A model generated the notes under the pieces. It did no database searches. It was not told the origin of the DNA and worked only from the letters and a program-made list of their open reading frames with translations. A stretch of 22,569 nucleotides of DNA from a virus: positions 1-22,569 of the IMG/VR virus record IMGVR_UViG_3300007538_000213. One strand, given 5' to 3'. The translations under genes were made by a program, and so were the position numbers. Numbering within the stretch: position 1 is the first letter of the stretch; every line of letters begins with the position of its first letter. Below are positions 1 through 7,161 of this stretch, one piece after another.

Positions 1-1023
1 TCGGCGCATTTTCAGACGACAGTATACACAGGCAATGGAACAGCTATTGGCTCCGGTGGTCTTGAAGTAAACCAATCTGGGAATAGTACGTTCCAACCTG
101 ACTTTGCTTGGATCAAAAATAGAACAACTGGTGGTAATGAACATGATCTTTACGATGCTGTAAGAGGTGCTACAAAAGTAATCTTTTCGTCTACTGTTGG
201 CGCAGAGGCAACTGTTACTGAAGGTCTAGTTAGTTTTGATTCGGATGGTTTTACTGTTGGAAACAGGGGCGAAGTAAATACCAGCGGCAACTCTATGGTT
301 GCATGGCAGTGGAAAGCCAACGGCAGCGGCAGCAGCAATACTGATGGCAGCATCACGTCAACGGTGTCAACTAATAATACCAGTAATTTTAGTATAGTTA
401 CTTACGTTGGCAACTCTACATCAGGAGCAACTGTAGGCCATGGCCTTGGTGCAGTTCCTAAGATGATGATCCTTAAAGATAGGGATGTTGGAGAAAACTG
501 GTGTATTTATCACGAAGAGTTAGGACCAACAAAGTTTTTGTTTTTTACAACTGACGGTGCCTTTACGGTTAGTAATCGATGGAATGACACTGCTCCGACA
601 AGTTCAGTTTTTACTTTAGGAAATGAAACTCAAGTTAATGCAACGGGACGAGACTACGTTGTATATTGTTTCGCAGAAGTGGAAAATTTTAGTTCCGTCG
701 GAGGCTACACGGGCAATGGTTCGACAGATGGTCCATTTGTGTACACAAATGGATTCGCACCTGCTTTTGTGATGACCAAGCGCACTAACGCTGCTGGTGA
801 TTGGAAAATGTGGGATAACAAAAGAGGACCATACAACGTCAACGGCCTGACGTTAGCAGCCAATTCGAGTGGGGCAGAAAGCAGCGGTGTAGCACAGCAC
901 ATCGATTTTCTGTCAAATGGATTTAAGATTAGAGGCAACGATACAGAAACAAATGGCTCCGGCAGCACTTACATCTTCATGGCCGTCGCCGAATCACCGT
1001 TCAAAACAGCGACCGCCCGATAG
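1..1023 (+). CDS. Tail/receptor-interaction virion protein of tandem DUF7483-like modules (5' end missing)
   Basis: The frame is open from the first base, so the true start lies upstream and only the C-terminal 340 residues are seen. They fall into three successive beta-rich modules: about residues 1-104, 129-229 and 230-340. Each has a GN-containing opening (YTGNG or YVGNS), a glycine-rich turn, a P-x-F/M-x-x-x-K strand (for example PAFVMTKR), an F.S.GF.. strand, and a closing aromatic strand such as YIFMAVAE. The last module ends in PFKTATAR, a C-terminus I associate with DUF7483-type proteins of marine phages. No enzyme motif or membrane segment is visible. Its place at the head of the virion genes seen here, before a fibre-assembly-like gene, suggests a tail fibre or adhesion role; that is inference. 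The gene looks more AT-rich than its downstream neighbours. Confidence 0.75.
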   Translation, partial: SAHFQTTVYTGNGTAIGSGGLEVNQSGNSTFQPDFAWIKNRTTGGNEHDLYDAVRGATKVIFSSTVGAEATVTEGLVSFDSDGFTVGNRGEVNTSGNSMVAWQWKANGSGSSNTDGSITSTVSTNNTSNFSIVTYVGNSTSGATVGHGLGAVPKMMILKDRDVGENWCIYHEELGPTKFLFFTTDGAFTVSNRWNDTAPTSSVFTLGNETQVNATGRDYVVYCFAEVENFSSVGGYTGNGSTDGPFVYTNGFAPAFVMTKRTNAAGDWKMWDNKRGPYNVNGLTLAANSSGAESSGVAQHIDFLSNGFKIRGNDTETNGSGSTYIFMAVAESPFKTATAR

Positions 1024-1033
1024 GAGATAGGTT

Positions 1034-1597
1034 ATGTGGAAATATGGCAGCAAGACAATTAGAGAAGGTCGTTCGTGGACCGACGACAACGGCATCACGC
1101 ACCCTAGAAATTGGCATATCTGGTCAGCGGATGAGAAGGCAGCGGCGGGGCTAACGGAAGTTACTCCTGAGACGCCGCCGGACTCGCGCCTGTACACTTG
1201 GGGATACCAGACGGATGGTGTGACTATCTCTAAGACAGCTAAAAGACTGACCGATGTGGGTTTGGTGGATAGCGACGGGAATGCGGTAAACGATGAAGAC
1301 GGCAACCAGATCATGGAACCGGGCGTCCGCTCTCAGCTAAAGGCTGAAGTAAAGGCGCAACAGGCATCTCTTCTGGCTGAGACAGATTGGGCCATCGTCC
1401 GTAAGGCTGATAACAATACCGCTGTTCCAGCCAACATCCAGACGTACCGAGATGCAATCCGCACCAAGGCTACGGAGATGGAGACGGCTATCGACAACGC
1501 GGCGGATACAGACGCAATGGCTGCACTGTTTGTCAGCTATGACGCTGAAGGGAATAAGTCTGGCGTTCTTTATGATTGGCCTGAACTGGGTGACTAA
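1034..1597 (+). CDS. Probable tail fibre assembly-like protein (187 aa)
   Basis: A purine-rich AGGAG sits about 7 bases before the ATG, overlapping the stop of the upstream tail gene. The N-terminal part (about residues 1-60) is rich in W and charged residues and resembles no enzyme. The C-terminal half contains LLAETDWAIVRKADNNTAVP followed by a YRDAIRTKA helix. This pattern (L..TDW...RK......P.....YR.A.R) is typical of the C-terminal domain of caudoviral tail fibre assembly chaperones and related DUF4376-like proteins. Such proteins usually lie directly downstream of the fibre gene and help it fold or attach, which fits the position here. A minor virion component is the alternative. The stop codon directly abuts the next ATG, suggesting coupled translation. 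Confidence 0.6.
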   Translation: MWKYGSKTIREGRSWTDDNGITHPRNWHIWSADEKAAAGLTEVTPETPPDSRLYTWGYQTDGVTISKTAKRLTDVGLVDSDGNAVNDEDGNQIMEPGVRSQLKAEVKAQQASLLAETDWAIVRKADNNTAVPANIQTYRDAIRTKATEMETAIDNAADTDAMAALFVSYDAEGNKSGVLYDWPELGD

Positions 1598-3883
1598 ATG
1601 CCTCTGTCGAAGATACAGTTTCGCCCTGGCGTAAATCGTGAGACTACGTCTTACGGAGACGAAAACGGCTGGTTTGATTCGGACCTGATACGGTTCCGAA
1701 AAGGCCGTCCCGAAAAGATGGGCGGCTGGTCGCGTCTTAGCAGTAACACGATTGAAGGCACTGGCCGTTCGCTGCACGTATGGGCCGCGTTGAGCGGTTC
1801 CAAGTACATGGGCCTTGGCACGGAAACCAAGTTTTATATTGAAGAGGGCGGTGGCTACAACGATGTCACGCCTATTCGAGCAATCACCACGCTTGGATCA
1901 GACCCTTTGAAAACCGGAGCTTCTGGCAGCGCCGTGGTGACTGTCACGGCACCTGGCCATGGAGCTGTTACCGGCGACTTTGTAACAATTAGTGGCGCAA
2001 CGGCTACGGATGGAATTAGTGCGACTCAATTAAACACGGAACACGAAGTCACGGTCATTGACTCAAACTCGTACACGATAACGACCGCTGGCACGGCGTC
2101 CTCTGGCAACACGGCTGGCGGTGGATCTGCCGTTGTGGCAACGTACCAGATCAATACGGGTCTAGGCACTGTTGTTTCCGGCAACGGCTGGGGGGCAGGA
2201 ACGTGGGGTGGTTACAGCACGGGTTACCCTCAGACCACGCTCAATGATGCTGGTGGCATCAGCGACTCGGACACTTCGTTCACGCTGACTAGCGCGTCCG
2301 ATTTTGAAACGGCATCCACAACAACGTCTGCAAACCTCACTGCGGCAAGCACAACGATATCCGTGGCCGATTCTTCTAGCTTCCCTGCCAAGGGGACTAT
2401 CAAGATTGGTAGCGAGAACATTCGTTACGGAACCAATGTAGGGAACGTGTTTGCTGATCTGACGCGAGGCGATGACGGCACCACTGCTGCAAGTTCATCC
2501 AGTGGCGATACGGTTACGTTTGTCGGCCTCATGCTGATAGAAGACGAGCTTATCCAGTACACCGGCAAGTCTACGAACACGATAAACGCAGGCGTTGCTC
2601 GAGGCGCGAGGGGCACCACTGCGGCGGCTCACGATGACGGCGTGGTGGTCAAAGAAGCAAACGACTTTGTTGGATGGGGCGAAGAATCAGCCACCGCCGC
2701 CGAAACGGGCTCTAACATTCGTCTCTGGTCTCAGGATAACTGGGGCGAAGACCTGATGTTCAACGTCTTCGACGGAAACCTGTTCTACTGGGACAAGACG
2801 CTTGGCCTTGGTAACCGGGCTTCGACGTTTTCCTCGCAGTCTGGCGCTTCCGATGCGCCAACCATAACCCGCAGGCTAATGACCTCAACCACCGACAGGC
2901 ACGTGGTTTGTTTCGGCTGTAACCCGCAAGGAGAGACGGACCAAGATTTGCTTATGGTGCGCTGGTCCGATCAAGAGAATCCATTTGATTGGACGCCTAC
3001 GGCTACGAACACTGCCGGATCACAGCGCATTTCGTCAGGCTCCGAGATCATTTCGGCTCAGAAGACGCGCCAAGAGATGCTTATCTTTACGGACACGTCG
3101 CTTCATTCCATGCGGTTTACAGGTCCTCCGTTCACCTTTGGGTTTAGCATGTTGTCGAACAACATATCGATTCTAGGCCCGAACGCCGTAGCCACGGTAG
3201 GCGACAAGGTGTTCTGGATGGATCGTGAAAACTTCTATGTGTACACGGGCCGTGTGCAGACCATTCCGTGTACGCTGCTTCGATACGTGTTCGATGACAT
3301 CAACCTCGAACAGAGCTTCAAGTGCTTTGCGGCGTCCAACAAGATGTTTGACGAGGTGTTCTGGTTCTATCCGAGTGCGGATGCAACAGAGATAGACCGC
3401 TATGTAAAGTTCAACTTTACAGAAAACACTTGGGACTTGGGTACGCTGTCGCGGACCGCTTGGGTGGATTATGGCATTCACGATAATCCAAGGGCATGTG
3501 GCACGGCCAGCGGTACGAATTTTGTGTACGTCCACGAAAGCGGTGATGACGACGACGGATCACCGATGACCTCGTTTATTGAGTCTGCTGACTTTGACCT
3601 TGGTGATGGCGAACAGTTTATGTTCGTGGATCGGCTTATTCCAGACATCGACATTACCAGCTCGGATGCGGACGCCTCTGTTAACTACATACTAAAAGCG
3701 CGGAATTACCCTGGTGACCCGTTAACAATCAACTCGACTAACGCGGTCAAATCCAGCACGCAGCAGGCTTTTCTGCGTAGCCGGTCGCGTCAGATTGCGT
3801 TGCGTATCGAAAGCGATACGACCGATATAACGTGGACTTTGGGCGATTTGCGTCTGGGTCTTCGCCCGGATGGGAGGCGGTAA
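1598..3883 (+). CDS. Large virion protein, stabilization/tail-tube type, with inserted beta modules (761 aa)
   Basis: The ATG follows the previous TAA with no gap. The first 50 residues contain FRPGVNRETTSYGDENGW, then DSDLIRFRKGRPEKMGGW. This opening is recurrent in large virion proteins of marine podoviruses, which are often annotated as stabilization or tail proteins. Residues about 95-190 form a low-complexity beta/threonine-glycine stretch. Residues about 247-350 hold two copies of a module with the pattern I.IGSE.I.Y ... LTRG..GTTAA ... G.. (second copy LMLIEDELIQYTG ... ARGARGTTAAAHDDG), a known phage tail-associated beta module. The rest, about 355-761, is rich in W, F and D and is probably the conserved body. 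No catalytic motif is evident. A head-tail stabilization or tail tube-associated role is inferred from style and position. Confidence 0.65.
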   Translation: MPLSKIQFRPGVNRETTSYGDENGWFDSDLIRFRKGRPEKMGGWSRLSSNTIEGTGRSLHVWAALSGSKYMGLGTETKFYIEEGGGYNDVTPIRAITTLGSDPLKTGASGSAVVTVTAPGHGAVTGDFVTISGATATDGISATQLNTEHEVTVIDSNSYTITTAGTASSGNTAGGGSAVVATYQINTGLGTVVSGNGWGAGTWGGYSTGYPQTTLNDAGGISDSDTSFTLTSASDFETASTTTSANLTAASTTISVADSSSFPAKGTIKIGSENIRYGTNVGNVFADLTRGDDGTTAASSSSGDTVTFVGLMLIEDELIQYTGKSTNTINAGVARGARGTTAAAHDDGVVVKEANDFVGWGEESATAAETGSNIRLWSQDNWGEDLMFNVFDGNLFYWDKTLGLGNRASTFSSQSGASDAPTITRRLMTSTTDRHVVCFGCNPQGETDQDLLMVRWSDQENPFDWTPTATNTAGSQRISSGSEIISAQKTRQEMLIFTDTSLHSMRFTGPPFTFGFSMLSNNISILGPNAVATVGDKVFWMDRENFYVYTGRVQTIPCTLLRYVFDDINLEQSFKCFAASNKMFDEVFWFYPSADATEIDRYVKFNFTENTWDLGTLSRTAWVDYGIHDNPRACGTASGTNFVYVHESGDDDDGSPMTSFIESADFDLGDGEQFMFVDRLIPDIDITSSDADASVNYILKARNYPGDPLTINSTNAVKSSTQQAFLRSRSRQIALRIESDTTDITWTLGDLRLGLRPDGRR
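2332..2652 (+). repeat. Two tandem beta modules within the 761-aa virion gene
   Basis: At the protein level, about residues 246-304 and 308-352 share the order: strand with IG/IEDELI, I.Y or IQY.G, a spacer, then LTRG or ARGARG followed by GTTAA and a small G-rich turn. The DNA is diverged, so this is an old duplication. The module type is common in tail-associated proteins. Confidence 0.6.
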
Positions 3884-4050
3884 TGGCGAAACTTCTAGAT
3901 CACGCCATGCCCTTGGCCCCTGATGAGTACGATGCGGATACGTTTGTCCGGATCATGCGCGATATTGAAATGGCGCTTACAAAAATGGAATTTCCGGCTG
4001 TAATCAGCGGAGAAGACGACACGAATGGCATTAACTGGTTTATGGACTGA
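3883..4050 (+). CDS. Small hypothetical protein (55 aa) in the virion block
   Basis: It starts at the ATG of a TAATG overlap with the preceding stop, behind a strong GGGAGG ribosome binding site about 5 bases upstream; this is why I chose it over an in-frame upstream ATG inside the previous gene. The 55 residues are acidic (many D and E) and mostly helix-compatible (DADTFVRIMRDIEMALTKM), with no membrane segment or signal. The stop codon overlaps the next ATG as TGATG, so it sits within the coupled chain of virion genes. I recognise no family. It could be a small structural or assembly factor. The function is unknown, but the gene is credible from its spacing and RBS. Confidence 0.7.
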   Translation: MAKLLDHAMPLAPDEYDADTFVRIMRDIEMALTKMEFPAVISGEDDTNGINWFMD

Positions 4051-4370
4051 TGGCTTCTGCGTATAAAAACATAGCTACTGTGGTGGGCTCTACGGGGGAT
4101 GTTACGGTTTATACCTGTCCCGCAGCGACAGAAGCCATTGTAAAAAACATAAATCTGTATAATAGTCACACTGGGGATGTCGTTGTATTCCCTAAGATAA
4201 CCGATAGTTCTGCCTCTACTACGGTGATTCTTGAAAAGAACACCATCGGAACTCTCGCAGACACGTCTCTCGCTGGCCCTTTCGCGTTGGAGGCCGGCGA
4301 TGCGCTTATAATGAATTGCGATACAGCGTCGAAGATTAACGTCTTCGCTAGTGTTCTGGAGATATCCTAA
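4050..4370 (+). CDS. Small beta-rich virion-associated protein (106 aa)
   Basis: The protein has alternating hydrophobic beta strands throughout: YKNIATVVGSTGDVTVYTCP, then TEAIVKNINLYN, an FALEAGDALIM turn and a final strand INVFASVLEIS. This arrangement resembles small beta-sandwich proteins often found among tail genes of marine phages (pattern: YT.PA.T.AIV..I...N ... L..GD.I). No enzyme motifs or membrane segments are seen. It starts in a TGATG overlap with the 55-aa gene and ends in a TAATG overlap with the 590-aa gene, so it is almost certainly co-translated with them. A minor capsid or tail decoration role is plausible but is inference only. Confidence 0.7.
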   Translation: MASAYKNIATVVGSTGDVTVYTCPAATEAIVKNINLYNSHTGDVVVFPKITDSSASTTVILEKNTIGTLADTSLAGPFALEAGDALIMNCDTASKINVFASVLEIS

Positions 4371-6142
4371 TGTTGGTTGATACGTCCCCTAAATATTCTG
4401 GTGAGCCCACGGCTGAAGCATTAGCAAACGGCTTGGCAACACTCGGTCGCTACGGCGACAACTACATGGTTCATGCGGCAGAGGGTGAGACGGTTGTCCC
4501 CCGAGAAGTGCTGGATGCCAACCCTGGTTTGAAAGAAGACCTGTTCAAGCAAATGACGATGATGGGTATTGAAGACCCAAATCGTTATGTGGTGGGCAGC
4601 GAACTCAACTCAATCAACCCGATAACGGGTCAGCCGGAGTTCTTTTTCAAGAAAGTCTTTCGGGCAATCAAAAGGGTCGTAAAGAAGATCGCGCCGATTG
4701 CTGCGCCTATTATCGGCAACATAATCGCGCCGGGTATCGGCGGCATCATCGCATCAGGACTTGTTACAAAGCTTCAAGGCGGATCATGGGGAGACGCGCT
4801 GAAATCAGCCGCCCTTAGTTACGCTGGTAGCGCCCTTACTTCTGGAATAGGTAGCGCGCTGCAAGGGACAAGTGTCGGCAATGCATTTGGTTTAGGGGCG
4901 GCGGAGGCCGGATCTACGTTTGGTGGTCGCTTTGCTGAAGGACTTGGCAGAGGTCTTACCACACCCTTTAGCGCAGCCAGCAATTTGTTCTCTTCCGGAG
5001 CCCAGAACCCTCTTGCTCAAGGCATCTTTGGTCCTCGAGGCACAGGCACGTTCTTTAGTCAGTCTGTCGATCCTGCGGGCAAGTTTGCTCAAGGCGATGT
5101 TGGCTTGTTCCCCAGCTACAAGTCTGGAGCGGAATTGGCCCGAACCGGAATTGATCCGGTGACAGGTCGCTACGACTATTTCAAAGACACTACATCAAGC
5201 GGCTTTGATCCGCTGCGTGCTGGAGATACTCAGAACATCCGTAACGTTTCTTCGCAGGGCCGAGATGTCTTTGTTAGAGATCCTCAAACAGGTCAGCCTA
5301 TGCAGTTTACGGCTGATCAAGCCAATCAATTACGCGATGTAGGTGCCTTAACTACGGATGCTTCCGGTTCAAATGTATTAGCACCTGATTATCAAGCTAA
5401 AATGCAAGCGGCTATAAGATCTGCTGGGCCGGCCACCGGCACAGGATCTAATTTGCCGCCAGGTGTCAGGCAGGAAGGCAATAGGCTCTTCTTTGGTGAT
5501 CAGGAAGTTACTCGGAGCATACCGAAAGGATTCCAAGCCGTATCTCAAGCTAAACCAGAGGCAAGTTTCCTTGGGTATACAGGCCCCGGTGCCGAAACAT
5601 TAGGTAAAGCAGCTGGACAGCTTGCTGTCCCTGCCGCCTTGGCCGGTGCTGCATACTTCATGACTCCGGAAGTTGAAACGCAAGCGGAGCTGATGGCACA
5701 ACTGGACGCCAACAACCCGCGCAGAGTCGCTTACGACGAGTGGCAGGCGATTCAAGATAAGAACTCGCCGGAGGCTTTGGCTAAATTTGAACAGTGGTAC
5801 GGCAAGCCAGCTTACAGCGCATCGCAGTTGGCCAGCAGCTTTGGCGCTAATCCATTAAGTGGGATTACAGGAAATGTGGCTCCGGTTACTGGAGGTGTGG
5901 CCAGTATCCCCACCTATAGCGGTCCGATAGGACCCGGTATGGGTCTTCCCGTCATAGCCGCTGGCGGAGGTGAAATCGTTGGTCCTGGTACGGGAACCTC
6001 TGACAGTATTCCCGCGATGCTGTCTGATGGCGAGTTTGTCATGACTGCCAAGGCTGTGCGTAATGCTGGTAACGGTGATCGCGATCTGGGCGCCGCTCGA
6101 ATGTACGATATGATGAATCGATTTGAGCGGGGAATGGTCTGA
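4370..6142 (+). CDS. Large virion protein with cationic/hydrophobic segment, possible internal or ejection protein (590 aa)
   Basis: The N-terminal 90 residues include MVHAAEGETVVPREVLDANP and NSINPITGQPEFFF, a signature I recognise from uncharacterised virion proteins of marine phages. Residues about 93-108 are strongly basic (KKVFRAIKRVVKK). They run into a hydrophobic Gly/Ala/Ile stretch up to about 131 (APIIGNIIAPGIGGIIASG), which could contact membrane. The middle is Gly/Ala/Ser/Gln-rich, suggesting flexible or repetitive structure. The last 59 residues (532-590) carry GPGTGTSDSIPAMLSDGEFV and an RMYDMMNRFE helix, a motif also seen near the ends of some tape-measure-like proteins. Both ends overlap neighbours by one base (TAATG and TGATG), with GGAG about 8 bases before the start. 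An internal virion or tail role is inferred; no enzyme is apparent. Confidence 0.65.
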   Translation: MLVDTSPKYSGEPTAEALANGLATLGRYGDNYMVHAAEGETVVPREVLDANPGLKEDLFKQMTMMGIEDPNRYVVGSELNSINPITGQPEFFFKKVFRAIKRVVKKIAPIAAPIIGNIIAPGIGGIIASGLVTKLQGGSWGDALKSAALSYAGSALTSGIGSALQGTSVGNAFGLGAAEAGSTFGGRFAEGLGRGLTTPFSAASNLFSSGAQNPLAQGIFGPRGTGTFFSQSVDPAGKFAQGDVGLFPSYKSGAELARTGIDPVTGRYDYFKDTTSSGFDPLRAGDTQNIRNVSSQGRDVFVRDPQTGQPMQFTADQANQLRDVGALTTDASGSNVLAPDYQAKMQAAIRSAGPATGTGSNLPPGVRQEGNRLFFGDQEVTRSIPKGFQAVSQAKPEASFLGYTGPGAETLGKAAGQLAVPAALAGAAYFMTPEVETQAELMAQLDANNPRRVAYDEWQAIQDKNSPEALAKFEQWYGKPAYSASQLASSFGANPLSGITGNVAPVTGGVASIPTYSGPIGPGMGLPVIAAGGGEIVGPGTGTSDSIPAMLSDGEFVMTAKAVRNAGNGDRDLGAARMYDMMNRFERGMV

Positions 6143-7161
6143 TGGCTACCATAACAGAACAAATCGTTCGCCAAGCCCCGTTTCTAGAGGATTTCCAGAA
6201 AAGAATACTGGAAGCCGGATTTGCTCGAGGCGAGACGCCTGTAGAGATTCCGGACATTCAGGTAGCGGCTCTTGATCCGCTAACGCAGCAAGCAATTACA
6301 ACTGGTCAAGGCATTGGCCAGTTTATGCCTTTTCTGCAAACAGGCGCAGACACGCTTGGAACAGGGCTTGCCACGCTACAGCAACGGGCGGCGATGTCAC
6401 CCGAACTGTTTACGCAGGCGCAGCAGCAGGCTCTTGGCACCGCGCAGGCTTACGATCCGACAAGCGCAGCGGCGTTTATGGACCCGTATCAGCAGGCTGT
6501 TACCCAAGACGCCTTGGCAGAGATGCGGCGTCAGGCGGATATGCAGCGCAATCAACTGGCCGCGCAGGCCGTGGGTGCTGGCGCTTTTGGTGGTAGCCGT
6601 CAAGGTATTGCGGAAGCGGAACTGGACAGAAACCTTGCGGACATTCAAAGCCGTCGAATCTTTGAGGATCTGAGCCGCAACTTCAATCAAGCGCAAAATG
6701 CGGCGCAGACAGCTTTTGAGAACCAGCAGCGCCGCCAGCAGGGCGTAGCGCAGCTTCTTGGTGGTCTTGGTAGCACCACCACTCAGGAAGCCGCTCGATT
6801 GGGCGCAGGCATCGCTGGCATTGGTACTACCCAAGCAAATATCGCTGGAGCCGGGCAGAGCCTGATTGGCCAGCAGTCGCAGTTGTTGTCACAACTCGGA
6901 GCCGCGCAGCAGACGCAGGCTCAAAGAGAGCTTGACGCCGCTCGACAGTCACAGCTACAGCAGTCCTATGAGCCCTTCCAGCGAGTCAGCTTTATGAGCG
7001 ACATCTTCAAACCGCAGATTGGCTCGGCATCCTCTACGATTGGAACGCAAGTCGCGCCGTCGCCAAGTCCGCTGTCACAGGCCATTGGCGCTGGTATAGT
7101 TGGCTTCGGCGCAAACAAAGCTTTGGGTAACCCGTTTGGCGATCTGTTTGGGAGCAGCTGA
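6142..7161 (+). CDS. Gln/Ala-rich helical virion protein (339 aa)
   Basis: The protein is extremely rich in Q, A and G and is predicted by eye to be mostly helical, with long heptad-compatible runs from about residue 85 to 290. A recognisable core is MDPYQQAVTQDALAEMRRQ followed by AVGAGAFGGSRQGIAEAELDRN. This motif recurs in uncharacterised structural proteins of marine podoviruses. A short conserved-looking element near the end is YEPFQRVSFMSDIFKP. There is no signal peptide, metal site or catalytic motif; a small Gly/Ala-rich stretch (about 312-330) lies near the C-terminus. It is coupled to both neighbours by TGATG overlaps and sits between two large proteins of probable ejection or tail type. 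A shaft, adaptor or internal core role is possible. The function is not known. Confidence 0.65.
   Translation: MATITEQIVRQAPFLEDFQKRILEAGFARGETPVEIPDIQVAALDPLTQQAITTGQGIGQFMPFLQTGADTLGTGLATLQQRAAMSPELFTQAQQQALGTAQAYDPTSAAAFMDPYQQAVTQDALAEMRRQADMQRNQLAAQAVGAGAFGGSRQGIAEAELDRNLADIQSRRIFEDLSRNFNQAQNAAQTAFENQQRRQQGVAQLLGGLGSTTTQEAARLGAGIAGIGTTQANIAGAGQSLIGQQSQLLSQLGAAQQTQAQRELDAARQSQLQQSYEPFQRVSFMSDIFKPQIGSASSTIGTQVAPSPSPLSQAIGAGIVGFGANKALGNPFGDLFGSS

Noticed and set aside
3832-3882. Upstream ATG extending the 55-aa protein by 17 residues
   Set aside because: It lies inside the previous gene and lacks an SD, while the ATG at 3883 has a strong GGGAGG and a TAATG junction like the other genes.
6400-6960. 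CAG/GCGCAG-rich stretches as a DNA repeat array
   Set aside because: They are irregular and follow the reading frame, so they reflect Gln/Ala-rich protein sequence, not a nucleotide repeat or CRISPR.
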